From positions 1 to 51,197 of the forward strand of contig JAHISJ010000007.1 in NCBI GenBank assembly GCA_018818205.1: a stretch of DNA of 51,197 bases, read 5' to 3'. The stretch's first letter is position 1. Each line of letters begins with the position of its first letter. Under the pieces are notes generated by a model that was not told where the DNA came from, searched no databases, and worked only from the letters and a program-made list of their open reading frames with translations. Source of the stretch: Patescibacteria group bacterium. GTDB lineage: Bacteria > Patescibacteriota > JABMPQ01 > JAHIRA01. The position numbers and the translations under genes are program-made. Below, piece by piece: positions 1-9,800 of this stretch.

Positions 1-137
1 CTTCTTGTAAATGTAAGAGTTTGCTCATACAATTGTGAGTGAAGGTGTGCATTTCATTGAGGGTTAGCTGTCAACTAGCTACATTTTACCTCAATTATGC
101 CACCTTCTTTAGTTAGATCCCACACTGTTTAGTATAG

Positions 138-350
138 AGCCCAACTGAAATCTCAAAAAGCAAGAAACCAAAGGCTTTCAAGGGGAATAAAAAGGTTGCT
201 CGTGATGGTGTAAGAATCGCTGGGACAGCTAGGAAACAGATAGAGAAGAAATCGAAAAAAAGAGTGATTAGCAGGAAGAATTATAGGGCTATTTTGGAGG
301 AAAAAAAGAAGTTGGGGAATAAGTCCGGGCAGTTTCCGGGCGGGTAAATA
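138..350 (+). pseudogene. C-terminal remnant resembling the tail of BRO/DinD-type (phage antirepressor-like) proteins
   Basis: Open frame without a start codon (in-frame TAG at 135-137) reading ...KPKAFKGNKKVARDGVRIAGTARKQIEKKSKKRVISRKNYRAI..., similar to the basic 'VA..G..iAg.ARk.iE.ktgk.VvS..N' tail of such proteins. Confidence 0.35.
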
Positions 351-401
351 ACAAAATGACGGGGGAATATCTTTGTCATTGTTAAAAATAAAGTATAATA
401 T

Positions 402-443
402 TTTTACATCTATATTGACAAAAAATTTTACATCGATATAATT
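402..443 (+). promoter_or_regulatory. Near-consensus promoter of the toxin-antitoxin operon with two TTTTACATC direct repeats
   Basis: TTGACA (415-420), 16-nt spacer, TATAAT (437-442); TTTTACATC at 402-410 and 426-434. Confidence 0.7.
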
Positions 444-469
444 AACGTAGAACCACGTTTAAAAAAACC

Positions 470-1249
470 ATGCTTGCAATATTCATTAAAAAACTAAGAA
501 AACAACATAGCCTCACGCAAGAATTTTTGGCGTCAAAGCTAGATATCTCAAGGCCAACGTATGCTCAAATTGAGGCTGGGACAAGAGAAATAACGTTAAC
601 AGAAGCAAGAAAGCTAGCGGATATTTTTGGGATTGATTTTAATGATTTCTTACAAGAAAAAGACAAGAAAACAGTCGTTACCATTAAAAAAGGAAAACAA
701 AAAGAACAATCTAAAAAAGAAGAGTTGAGAATTAGCATTCCGCAACAAAACATTGAAAAGTTTAAAGAAGTGTTGCTCTATGTCTTGTCTAGAGTTGGCG
801 GCAAGCCAAATGTTGGTGAAGCGGTCATTTACAAGCTTTTGTATTTTATTGACTTTGATTTTTATGAAAAGTATGAAGAGCAACTAATAGGCGCTACTTA
901 CATTAAAAATCACTATGGTCCGACTCCCGTTGAGTTTAAAAAAGTTGTCGATGGAATGATAAAACAAGGCGAGATAGTAAAGATAGCAGATAAATTTTTT
1001 GATTATCCTCAAAGAAAATACTTACCTAAGAGAGAGCCGGATTTAACAAAGCTAAAGGATGCGAGGGAATTGCATCATATAGATGACGTTTTAGATAGGC
1101 TTTCAGACAAAAACGCTACAGAAATGACTGAATATTCTCATCAGGATACCCCTTGGCTTATAGCAAAAGAGAATAAACCATTAGATTATGAAGCGGTTTT
1201 CTACAGGGCACCGGAAACCTCGGTAAGAAATTACGATGAAAACGATTAA
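470..1249 (+). CDS. XRE-family HTH + Panacea (DUF4065/SocA-like) domain antitoxin
   Basis: N-terminal HTH (IKKLRKQHSLTQEFLASKLDISRPTYAQIEAGTREITLTEARKLADIFGI) and C-terminal Panacea-like region (GGKPNVGEAVIYKLLYFIDFDFYEKYEEQLIGATYIKNHYGPTPVEF). Confidence 0.8.
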   Translation: MLAIFIKKLRKQHSLTQEFLASKLDISRPTYAQIEAGTREITLTEARKLADIFGIDFNDFLQEKDKKTVVTIKKGKQKEQSKKEELRISIPQQNIEKFKEVLLYVLSRVGGKPNVGEAVIYKLLYFIDFDFYEKYEEQLIGATYIKNHYGPTPVEFKKVVDGMIKQGEIVKIADKFFDYPQRKYLPKREPDLTKLKDARELHHIDDVLDRLSDKNATEMTEYSHQDTPWLIAKENKPLDYEAVFYRAPETSVRNYDEND

Positions 1250-1625
1250 TTACTATGAAACGCCAGAGTTTAAAAAGGGTTTCAAGAAGCTTTTGAAAAA
1301 GTACAAAACGTTGGAAGAAGATTTTAAGCTGGTAAAAAAGGCAACAATAGAGCTGTTTCATGTTCAGGAGATAAACAATACAAGCGTTTTTCGAGTTTCC
1401 GGGCATTACTCAGAAGATGTACAAATATTCATCATAAAAAAGTTTGCGTGCAAAGCATTAAAAGGACGTGGCGCCAAAAGCGGTATTAGGGTTATTTATG
1501 CCTTGCATGTACAGAAATATAGAGTTGATTTTATTGAGATGTATTTTAAAGGTACAAAGGAGAATGAAGATCGGGTGAGAATAAAAATGTATCTTAAAGA
1601 CTTTTTTATGAAAACTACGAAATGA
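1236..1625 (+). CDS. RelE/ParE-like toxin candidate, partner of the Panacea antitoxin
   Basis: 129-aa basic protein overlapping the antitoxin by 14 bp; RelE-like start (YYETPEFKKGFKKLLKKYKTLEEDF). Confidence 0.6.
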   Translation: MKTINYYETPEFKKGFKKLLKKYKTLEEDFKLVKKATIELFHVQEINNTSVFRVSGHYSEDVQIFIIKKFACKALKGRGAKSGIRVIYALHVQKYRVDFIEMYFKGTKENEDRVRIKMYLKDFFMKTTK

Positions 1626-2113
1626 AAGATGATCATAAAAAAAGAATTAATCTTGATTTTGTTGCACTAAGCGCTGTTGTAGATGCATCCCATGCTAGTG
1701 AAACGAGGGGAAGTATGTCTGCGGTCAACTTATATTTTCTTGATAATTTGGGAAGAACTCACAAAGTTGATTTAGCAATTAAAGAGTTTAGTTCAGCAGA
1801 CAATAATGAAGCTGAAATAAAAGCAATTTTATTTTTTCTTCGTAAATTAGGCAATAAATATAAAATAATTTGGTTATTTACCGACAGTAATAGGGCAGCA
1901 AAATTAATTAACGGTAATCATGTTAATCACAAGTATCAATTCCTAATTTCTGAAATCAAAGAACTTATTTCCAAAAAGAAAAAAATGGGATCGAATATTA
2001 TGATAATCAAAAAACCCAGATCTGATGAAAAGATTATGGAAGTTAATAGTAGATTAAAACTAAAAAGAAAAGCAATATTAGTGAAGAGCACTAGCAGTAA
2101 TGGAAAAATGTAA
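1622..2113 (+). CDS. RNase H-like fold protein
   Basis: Overlaps toxin stop (ATGA); RNase HI-like order of acidic motifs VVDAS ... NNEAEIKAI ... LFTDSNRAAK. Confidence 0.55.
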   Translation: MKDDHKKRINLDFVALSAVVDASHASETRGSMSAVNLYFLDNLGRTHKVDLAIKEFSSADNNEAEIKAILFFLRKLGNKYKIIWLFTDSNRAAKLINGNHVNHKYQFLISEIKELISKKKKMGSNIMIIKKPRSDEKIMEVNSRLKLKRKAILVKSTSSNGKM

Positions 2114-2123
2114 TCACACAATC

Positions 2124-2672
2124 ATGCCAGTAAAAATCACCTACTTTGTCCACGGCACAACAACCGATAACGAACAAGGCCTGGCCACCGGCTGGGCGCC
2201 TGGTGAACTTTCGGAAACAGGCATTGAGCAAGCTGAAAAACTTGGTCTTTTGGTTCAAGACAAAATTTTTGATAGTGTCTTTTGTTCTGATTTGAAGCGT
2301 GCAGTCGATACATCCCATAGTGCGTTTGAAGAAAAATATACAATAATTGAAGACGCAAGGCTTAGAGAAGCCAACTATGGTGATTTCACGCAGCAACCCT
2401 CCAAGGATTTTAAAGCAGACATGACAAAATGGATAGATACAAAGTATCCGGGTGGAGAAAGCTACAGAGATGTTGAAAATCGAATTGCGGATTTTGTGAA
2501 TTTCCTAAAAGAAAGCTATGAAGGGAAGCACATCGCCATAGTTGCTCACCAGGCGCCCCAACTGGCATTTGATGTTGTGCTAAAGGGAAAAACATGGGAA
2601 CAAGCAATTGCCGAGGACTGGAGGCACACAAAATCGTGGCAGCCGGGTTGGGAGTATGAAATAAGTGATTAA
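2124..2672 (+). CDS. Histidine phosphatase (phosphoglycerate mutase-like) superfamily, variant motif
   Basis: YFVHGTTTDNE..LATGWAPGELSETGIEQAEKLG, LREANYGDF, IAIVAHQAP; ATG at 2124 preferred over 2100. Confidence 0.7.
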   Translation: MPVKITYFVHGTTTDNEQGLATGWAPGELSETGIEQAEKLGLLVQDKIFDSVFCSDLKRAVDTSHSAFEEKYTIIEDARLREANYGDFTQQPSKDFKADMTKWIDTKYPGGESYRDVENRIADFVNFLKESYEGKHIAIVAHQAPQLAFDVVLKGKTWEQAIAEDWRHTKSWQPGWEYEISD

Positions 2673-2732
2673 TGCTTGTGCTGTAGTGTTTTAATCTGTA
2701 GACCCTATTCTTTACTTAGGACCACGGTATCT

Positions 2733-3302
2733 ATGAAAACAAGAGTAATTGTCAGTGCGGTAATAGAAGATGGTGACAATCTTCTATTTGCCAAGAAAAA
2801 AGAGAATGTTGGTCCATATCCAAATACGTGGCATTTAATTGGCGGTGGTATAGAGGAAGAGGAGTTACTTGAGGAGAGTATCAAGAGAGAGGTAAGAGAA
2901 GAAGCCAATACCGATGTTGAGATTATTGAAAAAGTAGGGTTTGACGATGATTTTGAACCTGATAAAAAAGGGGAACTGACACACTATATTTTTCTTACAA
3001 CAATTCAAAATAAACTGTACGAAACAGCTTTTGAGAAAGAAGGAATAATCTACGTAACACCAAATGACCTTGAACAAGCAAAAATAGGGAAGTGTATACT
3101 CAATCTAGAAACGGGGAAACAAAAAAATTCAGATAGAGAAGAACGTATTAAAATCATTAATAATTTTGAAAAGAAAAACGTAGATTGTGTAGCGCTAGCC
3201 TGCACAGACCTTCAATTATTGATTCCAAAACATCCAAGGGTACCAATATTTGACACCATAAAGCTCTTTGCTGATGCGACAGTTGAAAAAATAATGAAAT
3301 AA
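2733..3302 (+). CDS. Chimeric protein: truncated NUDIX domain fused to C-terminal half of an Asp/Glu racemase
   Basis: Nudix box GGGIEEEELLEESIKREVREEAN; C-terminal part LYETAFEKEGIIYVTPNDLEQ...VDCVALACTDLQLLIPKHPRVPIFDTIKLFADATVEKI matches racemase layout. Confidence 0.65.
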   Translation: MKTRVIVSAVIEDGDNLLFAKKKENVGPYPNTWHLIGGGIEEEELLEESIKREVREEANTDVEIIEKVGFDDDFEPDKKGELTHYIFLTTIQNKLYETAFEKEGIIYVTPNDLEQAKIGKCILNLETGKQKNSDREERIKIINNFEKKNVDCVALACTDLQLLIPKHPRVPIFDTIKLFADATVEKIMK

Positions 3303-3310
3303 AAAACAGC

Positions 3311-4549
3311 ATGAAAAAACTCATCATACTATCATCTCTCTTCTTAGTGCTAACGATTCTAGGTTGCCAAAAAACAACCTCAAATGATACAGACTCGAGT
3401 ACTGAAAATGAAAACTATCGATCTGAAGAAGATACAGACAGTTCAGAGATCTCTTGCACCGTGGTAGATACTGGACAAGAATCATGTTCAAACAATACAG
3501 ACAAAATGAAGTGCCCAAATAAAGGTAAGGCATTCTATGGGCAAGACGCACAGTATGTTGGTAATAAACTCTCATATAGGGACAATGGTGATGGCACGGT
3601 CACTGATGTAAACACTGGCCTTATGTGGCAGCAAGATCCCGGTGCAAAGAAGAGTTATGAGGAAGCTCAAGCAGGTGCACAATCGTTTGAGTTAGCAGGG
3701 CATGATGACTGGAGACTACCGACAATAAAAGAGCTGTATTCGTTAATGGATTTTAGAGGTATTGACCCGAGCTCAATGAATAGCGCTGAAGGACTCAGAC
3801 CATATATAGATGATGAATACTTTGGATTTGAGTATGGAGATCTAAGTACCGGAGACAGAATAATTGATTCTCAATGGGCTACCAGCTCTGTCTATAATGC
3901 AGATGTGATGAACAACCAGGAATGCTTTTTTGGTGTTAATTTTGCAGATGGCAGGATCAAATGTTACCCAACAAAGCGAGGCAAAGGCTACTTTACGATA
4001 TATGTCAGAGGAGATAGCTACGGGGAAAACAATTTAGTTAAAAACAGTGACACCATTTCTGATAAATCGACAGGGCTGACGTGGATGAAACAAGATAGTG
4101 GCAGCGGAATGAACTGGGAGGATGCACTTGCGTATTGTGAAGACCTGGAATTAGATGGAAAAAGTGATTGGAGACTACCAAATGCAAAAGAATTACACAG
4201 TATTGTAGATTACTCTCGGTCACCCGATGCAACCAATTCTGCAGCTATAGATCCACTATTTGAAGTAAGCTCAATAACGAATGAGGCAGGAAAAAAAGAC
4301 TACGCCTTTTTTTGGACAAGTACCACGCATATTAGTGAAAGAGGGTATGATAGAGCAGCGTATATTCCATTTGGCAGAGCACTTGGCTACATGAAGGAAT
4401 TTGGCGGTTGGGTTGATGTTCATGGTGCAGGAGCGCAAAGGAGTGATCCAAAAGCAGGAGATCCAGATGAGTACCCAACTGGCCTTGGTCCACAAGGAGA
4501 TGCAATACGGATTGATAATTATGTTAGGTGTGTGAGGAGCGAGGGCTAA
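3311..4549 (+). CDS. DUF1566 (Lcl-type) lipoprotein with two DUF1566 repeats
   Basis: Lipobox-like LTILGCQK; two DWRLPT/NxKELxSxxDxxR modules with TGLMW/TGLTW; C-terminal YVRCVR. Confidence 0.75.
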   Translation: MKKLIILSSLFLVLTILGCQKTTSNDTDSSTENENYRSEEDTDSSEISCTVVDTGQESCSNNTDKMKCPNKGKAFYGQDAQYVGNKLSYRDNGDGTVTDVNTGLMWQQDPGAKKSYEEAQAGAQSFELAGHDDWRLPTIKELYSLMDFRGIDPSSMNSAEGLRPYIDDEYFGFEYGDLSTGDRIIDSQWATSSVYNADVMNNQECFFGVNFADGRIKCYPTKRGKGYFTIYVRGDSYGENNLVKNSDTISDKSTGLTWMKQDSGSGMNWEDALAYCEDLELDGKSDWRLPNAKELHSIVDYSRSPDATNSAAIDPLFEVSSITNEAGKKDYAFFWTSTTHISERGYDRAAYIPFGRALGYMKEFGGWVDVHGAGAQRSDPKAGDPDEYPTGLGPQGDAIRIDNYVRCVRSEG

Positions 4550-4616
4550 TGCATCTCTTGGTTTCTCATTAAGGATCACTGTAGAATAAGCCGATTATCA
4601 CCCGTCTTGCACAGTA

Positions 4617-4647
4617 TAAAAAAATCACCAGACGCGAACGCTGGTGA
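4617..4647 (-). terminator. Rho-independent terminator for the minus-strand gene at 4679-5371
   Basis: TCACCAG...CTGGTGA stem followed on the minus strand by a T run. Confidence 0.65.
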
Positions 4648-4678
4648 AGTAAATTGATGATAAAAAGATGCAACTTCA

Positions 4679-5371
4679 TTACAAGATAATAGTCATTTTG
4701 CTTTCCAAAGTAGACCCTGATACCTTTTCCTCTTTGCAAAGAATACTGATGCGGCAGCGGCCTATGATGTTGACTGCAGCGAATACAACAAAACAATGTG
4801 CTTTATGTTTGTTGCAGATGAATTTTGCGCTTTCAAATCTATTCGGATACACATCATGCTCTGCAAAGACCCACCGCTCAATTTTGGGATCTAAATAGAG
4901 AAACCCTCTCTTATTTATAAGAACAACATGCATGATACCGGGCGCGGGATTTTTCCAAACATGCATGCCTCTTCTTTTGAAATCAAGTGCCATACGAAAT
5001 TCATGTAAGCCAGCAGGTCGGGAATAAATACCTTTTTCTGTGATGATAAAGGTGGATTTTGTTGTTCCAACAATTTCATGAAATCGTTCATTGAAAGATC
5101 TAATTTTTTTACCGAATGGATCGTGTCTTACCTGGTAAAAAAGAAAGTATCTTTGTTCGGTATACGTACCTTCTGGTGTCTGATATGTAGTTAATGCCGG
5201 GTAATTTAAATAAATTATTGTTACAAGTCCCACAAGAAATAAAAGTCCATGGCTAATTTTATCGTTTACTGTTACTACTTTTTTCCCCTTAAATTCTAAA
5301 ATAATTCCAACGAGTATACGGCCTATCAATCCATGTATAATAAGCCATAGTACAAAAAGTTCTGTGTTCAT
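4679..5371 (-). CDS. Hypothetical protein with N-terminal transmembrane segments
   Basis: 230-aa ORF, AAGGAGGT Shine-Dalgarno, hydrophobic N-terminus (LFVLWLIIHGLIGRILVGII; GLLFLVGLVTIIYL). Confidence 0.6.
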   Translation of the reverse strand: MNTELFVLWLIIHGLIGRILVGIILEFKGKKVVTVNDKISHGLLFLVGLVTIIYLNYPALTTYQTPEGTYTEQRYFLFYQVRHDPFGKKIRSFNERFHEIVGTTKSTFIITEKGIYSRPAGLHEFRMALDFKRRGMHVWKNPAPGIMHVVLINKRGFLYLDPKIERWVFAEHDVYPNRFESAKFICNKHKAHCFVVFAAVNIIGRCRISILCKEEKVSGSTLESKMTIIL

Positions 5372-5511
5372 AGTACCTCCTTGAGTGTGAAAGTGTAATG
5401 TTCTAGTGGCAGTATAGTCGAATGCTGAATTTAATCAAGAGCGGATTAAAGAAATGTAGATCGAAGATTTGTATTGTTTGTTAATATGCCTTCACTCTTT
5501 CACGCAAATTA

Positions 5512-5540
5512 TTGACACTTAACGCTATTTTCTGTACAGT
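5512..5540 (+). promoter_or_regulatory. Promoter upstream of 5569 ORF
   Basis: TTGACA, 17 nt, TACAGT. Confidence 0.5.
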
Positions 5541-5568
5541 AAAGTGCTATCGTTTTTTTTGAAATTAG

Positions 5569-6033
5569 ATGGGAGGACAATTGTTAAGCATTTCTTTTGA
5601 CGGACGGTGGATTGCATGGGCGAGAATCATTTCCGAAAGTGATCCGAGCGTTGAGATTAAATTGTGGGACGTTTCTAGAAAACAAGTCCTATCATATTTG
5701 GCAATGCCTATCCAACTTAATGCCCCTGATTGCCTCGTGAGGTCGTTTGAACTTGGCAATGCAATAGAGCAGATCTCAAATGAACTTGCGGTTAATGTAC
5801 AATTTCCACATCTTGGAAGCAGTGCGTATGTGAGAGTGGCATACGGGAGAAGGCGATGGTATTTTGTTTTGAGTGTTTCAGAAAAAAGTACGTTTAGGCG
5901 TGCAAAAAAAATTCCCACTATTACTTTTTTGCCAAAGAAAATCGATTCAAACGGAGTTGTCATCGACAATGGCTACAGGATTCAGATACTGGAAAGCTTT
6001 CGATTTATTACCTCAGTTAAGAAGATTGAATAA
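5569..6033 (+). CDS. Hypothetical protein
   Basis: 154-aa ORF behind a consensus-like promoter; no family recognised. Confidence 0.5.
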   Translation: MGGQLLSISFDGRWIAWARIISESDPSVEIKLWDVSRKQVLSYLAMPIQLNAPDCLVRSFELGNAIEQISNELAVNVQFPHLGSSAYVRVAYGRRRWYFVLSVSEKSTFRRAKKIPTITFLPKKIDSNGVVIDNGYRIQILESFRFITSVKKIE

Positions 6034-6080
6034 TTATGGCTACACGGAACATCCGATGTAGCTTTTTTTCTCCAAAATAA

Positions 6081-6109
6081 TTGACTTTGCTCTTTATCTA
6101 TGCTATAAT
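6081..6109 (+). promoter_or_regulatory. Promoter upstream of 6131 ORF
   Basis: TTGACT, 17 nt, TATAAT. Confidence 0.6.
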
Positions 6110-6130
6110 TAAACTACATAAATACACTAT

Positions 6131-6667
6131 ATGGCTAAATTTACTTCACAAAGACTCACCCGTGACGTCAGTTATGACACAGGAGGGGAGCAGAAGTTCA
6201 AAAAAACATTAACAAAAAGTCCAAAAGCAAGTGGACTTCTTAAGGAATACCTTGGCCAAAGAGGAAAGCGTGGGTACTCTAAGAAGACGTGGAACAAGTT
6301 CATGCGTAAAAAGGGTCCGCGAGCTATGTCTCGAACGAGTAGAAAATCGATTGAGTCGTATCTTAACCCATACGGAAAAAGTTCAGACAGTGCAGCAAAA
6401 GCAGCTCAAGCACAGCCTTCAGCGGCTCCAAAGAAGTCATCATGGTTTAGTAAACCGTCGCTTAGCGATGCAGATAAGCAAAAAGTTGAAAAAAGATCAG
6501 ACGCTGCGTTAAAACGAGAGACACGAAGTTTGCGTAATCAATTTGGTTCAGGAAAGGCAAGTTTTACCCGTAGTGGAGGCTTTGATTCAGGGTCAAAAGG
6601 TCGTACAAATTTACCGCCACCACCGCGTATGCCTCCACCACCACCGAGACCGCCAAGTCTCGGATAA
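6131..6667 (+). CDS. Hypothetical highly basic protein with proline-rich C-terminus
   Basis: 178 aa, K/R-rich body and NLPPPPRMPPPPPRPPSLG tail; promoter directly upstream. Confidence 0.55.
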   Translation: MAKFTSQRLTRDVSYDTGGEQKFKKTLTKSPKASGLLKEYLGQRGKRGYSKKTWNKFMRKKGPRAMSRTSRKSIESYLNPYGKSSDSAAKAAQAQPSAAPKKSSWFSKPSLSDADKQKVEKRSDAALKRETRSLRNQFGSGKASFTRSGGFDSGSKGRTNLPPPPRMPPPPPRPPSLG

Positions 6668-6684
6668 AAATATCCACATAAGTA

Positions 6685-6713
6685 CTTGACAAAAGGTTTA
6701 AGGAATAGTACGG
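6685..6713 (+). promoter_or_regulatory. Putative rpoB promoter (approximate coordinates)
   Basis: TTGACA-N17-TACGGT upstream of rpoB with a ~90-nt leader. Confidence 0.45.
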
Positions 6714-6803
6714 TTACTGCATGAAAAATCTCAACCGGGGTTTTATTTGCCTTTTTAATAATTAAAAGGGCCTTTGTTAGTTAAAGACAAGGGGCTTTGT
6801 TTT

Positions 6804-9800
6804 ATGTTAGAAAAAAATTCAATCAATGCGGCGCTTGTAGGAAAGCGCAAGTATTTTACGGACAAACATGAGGTTATAGACCTTCCTGACCTCATTGAAG
6901 TCCAGAAAAGTTCGTATGAATGGTTCATGGAAGAGGGTTTAAGAGAGCTCTTTGATGAGATATCACCCATCACCGATTTTACCGGGAAAGACCTTGAGCT
7001 CGTGGTAGGTGACTACTATCTTGATGAACCAAAGAATAGTGAGATGGTCGCAAAGTCAAGAAATGCAACGTATGAAGCGGCTGTGCGGGTTATGGTAGAG
7101 CTTAAGAATAAGCAAACGGGTGAGATTAAGGAGCAGGAAGTCTACTTGGGCGAGTTTCCTCTCATGACCGACAGAGGAACGTTCATTGTAAATGGCGTTG
7201 AGCGTGTGGTTGTTTCCCAGCTTATTAGGTCTCCGGGTGTCTTTTTTACTGAGACTGAAGTTAAGGGCGAGAAACTCTTTGGTGCAAAAGTTATTCCTAA
7301 CCGTGGTGCGTGGCTTGAGTTTGAAACAGATAGTCACGGTGTTATTTACGTAAAGATCGATAGAAAAAGAAAAGTAGCAGCCACGGCGCTTTTGAGAGCG
7401 TTTGGATTTGACAGTGACCGAGACATTTTAAAGCATTTTAAAGATGTTGATACACTTTCTGACAGAAAAATTATTGAAAACACGATCAAGAAGGACCCGT
7501 CATCAGACACAGCAGAAGGTCTTAAAGAGGTGTACAAGCGTATTAGACCGGGTGACCTTGCAACGGTAGACAACGCAAAATCACTGATTGAGGCGATGTT
7601 CTTTAATTTTGATCGGTACGACTTTGGTAAGGTTGGTCGGTACAAATTAAACCAGCGTCTAAAACTCGATGTTGAAAATACAAAAGAAAATAGAGTTTTT
7701 AGAACAGATGATCTTATAGAAATATTAAGAGAGCTAGTGAGACTCAACGTTAAGCAAGGTAAAGGCGATGATATTGATCACTTGGGAAACAGACGCGTTC
7801 GTGCCGTTGGAGAATTGCTCCAAAATAAAATGCGTGTAGGGTTGATGAGAATGGAACGTATCGCTAAAGACCGTATGAGTACCATGGATATTAACTTGGT
7901 AACACCGGCACAGCTTGTTAATGCAAGACCGGTTATTGCGGCAACACGCGAGTTCTTTACTTCATCACAGCTCTCACAGTTTATGGATCAAACAAACCCA
8001 CTCTCTGAATTAGCACATAAGAGACGCCTTTCTGCTATGGGTCCCGGTGGTCTTTCAAGAGAACGTGCAGGGTTTGACGTTCGCGATGTTCACAGATCTC
8101 ACTATGGACGTATCTGCCCGATTGCAACGCCTGAAGGTCCAAACATTGGACTTGTTGGGCACATGGCATGTTTTGCACATATTAACGAGTACGGATTTAT
8201 TGAAACACCATACAGAAAGGTGTTGCGGGAAGTCCCTATTAAACATGCAGAAAAAGCAAAAGGCGAGATTGCATATAAAAGTGGTATTAAAGATCCAAAC
8301 ACAGGAGAAGTGGTGATTAAAGGGGATACGGTCCTGACTGCAAATCATATAGCAACTCTTAAAAAACTTGAGAAAAAAGGTCTAAAAACAATCCCGGTTA
8401 AATCTAGGGTTACAAACGACATTATTCTCCTTGATGCGTTTGAAGAAGAGCTGTCAATTACCGCACCGGCAACGACTGACATTGATGAAAAGGGCTATTT
8501 TGAGCGCACGCGTGCAGAAGTACGCGTTAAGGGTGAACCGTCCATTGAACCAACAGGGCAGATCGAATATGTTGATGTATCACCAAAACAGATCGTTAGT
8601 GTTTCGACTTCACTCATTCCTTTTTTAGAGCACGACGATGCAAACCGAGCCCTTATGGGAACAAACATGCAACGTCAAGCTGTCCCGTGTATTCAGCCAC
8701 AGGCACCGCTTGTAGGTACTGGGTCAGAAGAGCGCGCAGCGAGAGATTCCGGTGCAGTTATTCTTGCGGGAGATGACGGAGAAGTAACACACGTTTCAGG
8801 ATCAAAGATCGTGGTAAAAGGAGATAAGAACAAAAAAGAGAATGAGTATGTTCTTCATAAGTTTTTGCGCTCCAATACATCAACGTGTATCAATCAACAT
8901 CCTATCTGTAACGTTGGTGATACAGTAAAAAAAGGAGACGTGCTTGCCGATGGTCCTGCAACGCATCATGGTGAACTCGCTATTGGACAAAACGTGTTGG
9001 TAGCCTTTATGTCATGGCAGGGCGGTAACTTTGAAGATGCTATTTTAGTTTCGGAGCGACTGGTGAGAGAAGATCGCTATACTTCAATTCACATTGAAGA
9101 CTTTTCGATTGACGTAAGAGACACAAAGCTTGGACCGGAAGTAGTCACCCGCGACATTCCAAATGTCAGTGAAGAAAAACTCAAAGATCTTGACGAAGAA
9201 GGTGTCATTCGTGTTGGTGCACAAGTGTCCTCGGGCGATATTCTCGTCGGAAAAATTACGCCAAAAGGTGAAACAGAACTTACCGCAGAAGAACGACTAC
9301 TCAGAGCAATTTTTGGTGAAAAAGCGCGTGATGTTAAAGATACGTCACTCTACTTGCAGCATGGTGAACATGGTAAAGTCGTTGATATTAAGATATTCAG
9401 TAGAGAAAATGGTGATAAACTCCAAACCGGTGTTATAAAGACGATTCAGGTTTCTGTCGCACAGCTCAGAAAAATCCAAGTTGGTGATAAAATTGCCGGA
9501 CGTCATGGTAATAAAGGAGTTATTTCAAAAATTGTGGCCACGGAAGATATGCCACATCTTCCTGACGGAAGAACGGTTGATATTATTCTAAATCCCCTTG
9601 GTGTTGCATCACGTATGAACATCGGACAGATTTTGGAGACACATCTTGGGTGGGCCGCTTGTGCGCTTGGGTACAAAATAGCGACGCCGGTTCTTGATGG
9701 TATTTCAGAAGACCAAATTAAGGGTGAGCTTAAAAAAGCCGGCATTGCTGAAGACGGAAAAGTTGATCTCATAGATGGTAGAACTGGTGAGCCGTTTAAA

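Noticed and set aside
2100-2123. Upstream ATG of the histidine phosphatase at 2100
   Set aside because: Encodes MEKCNHTI before the conserved start MPVKITYFVHG; ATG at 2124 is more plausible.
4569-4898. Short ORFs on both strands near 4.6-4.9 kb
   Set aside because: Overlap a terminator hairpin and the 4679-5371 gene; no supporting start signals.
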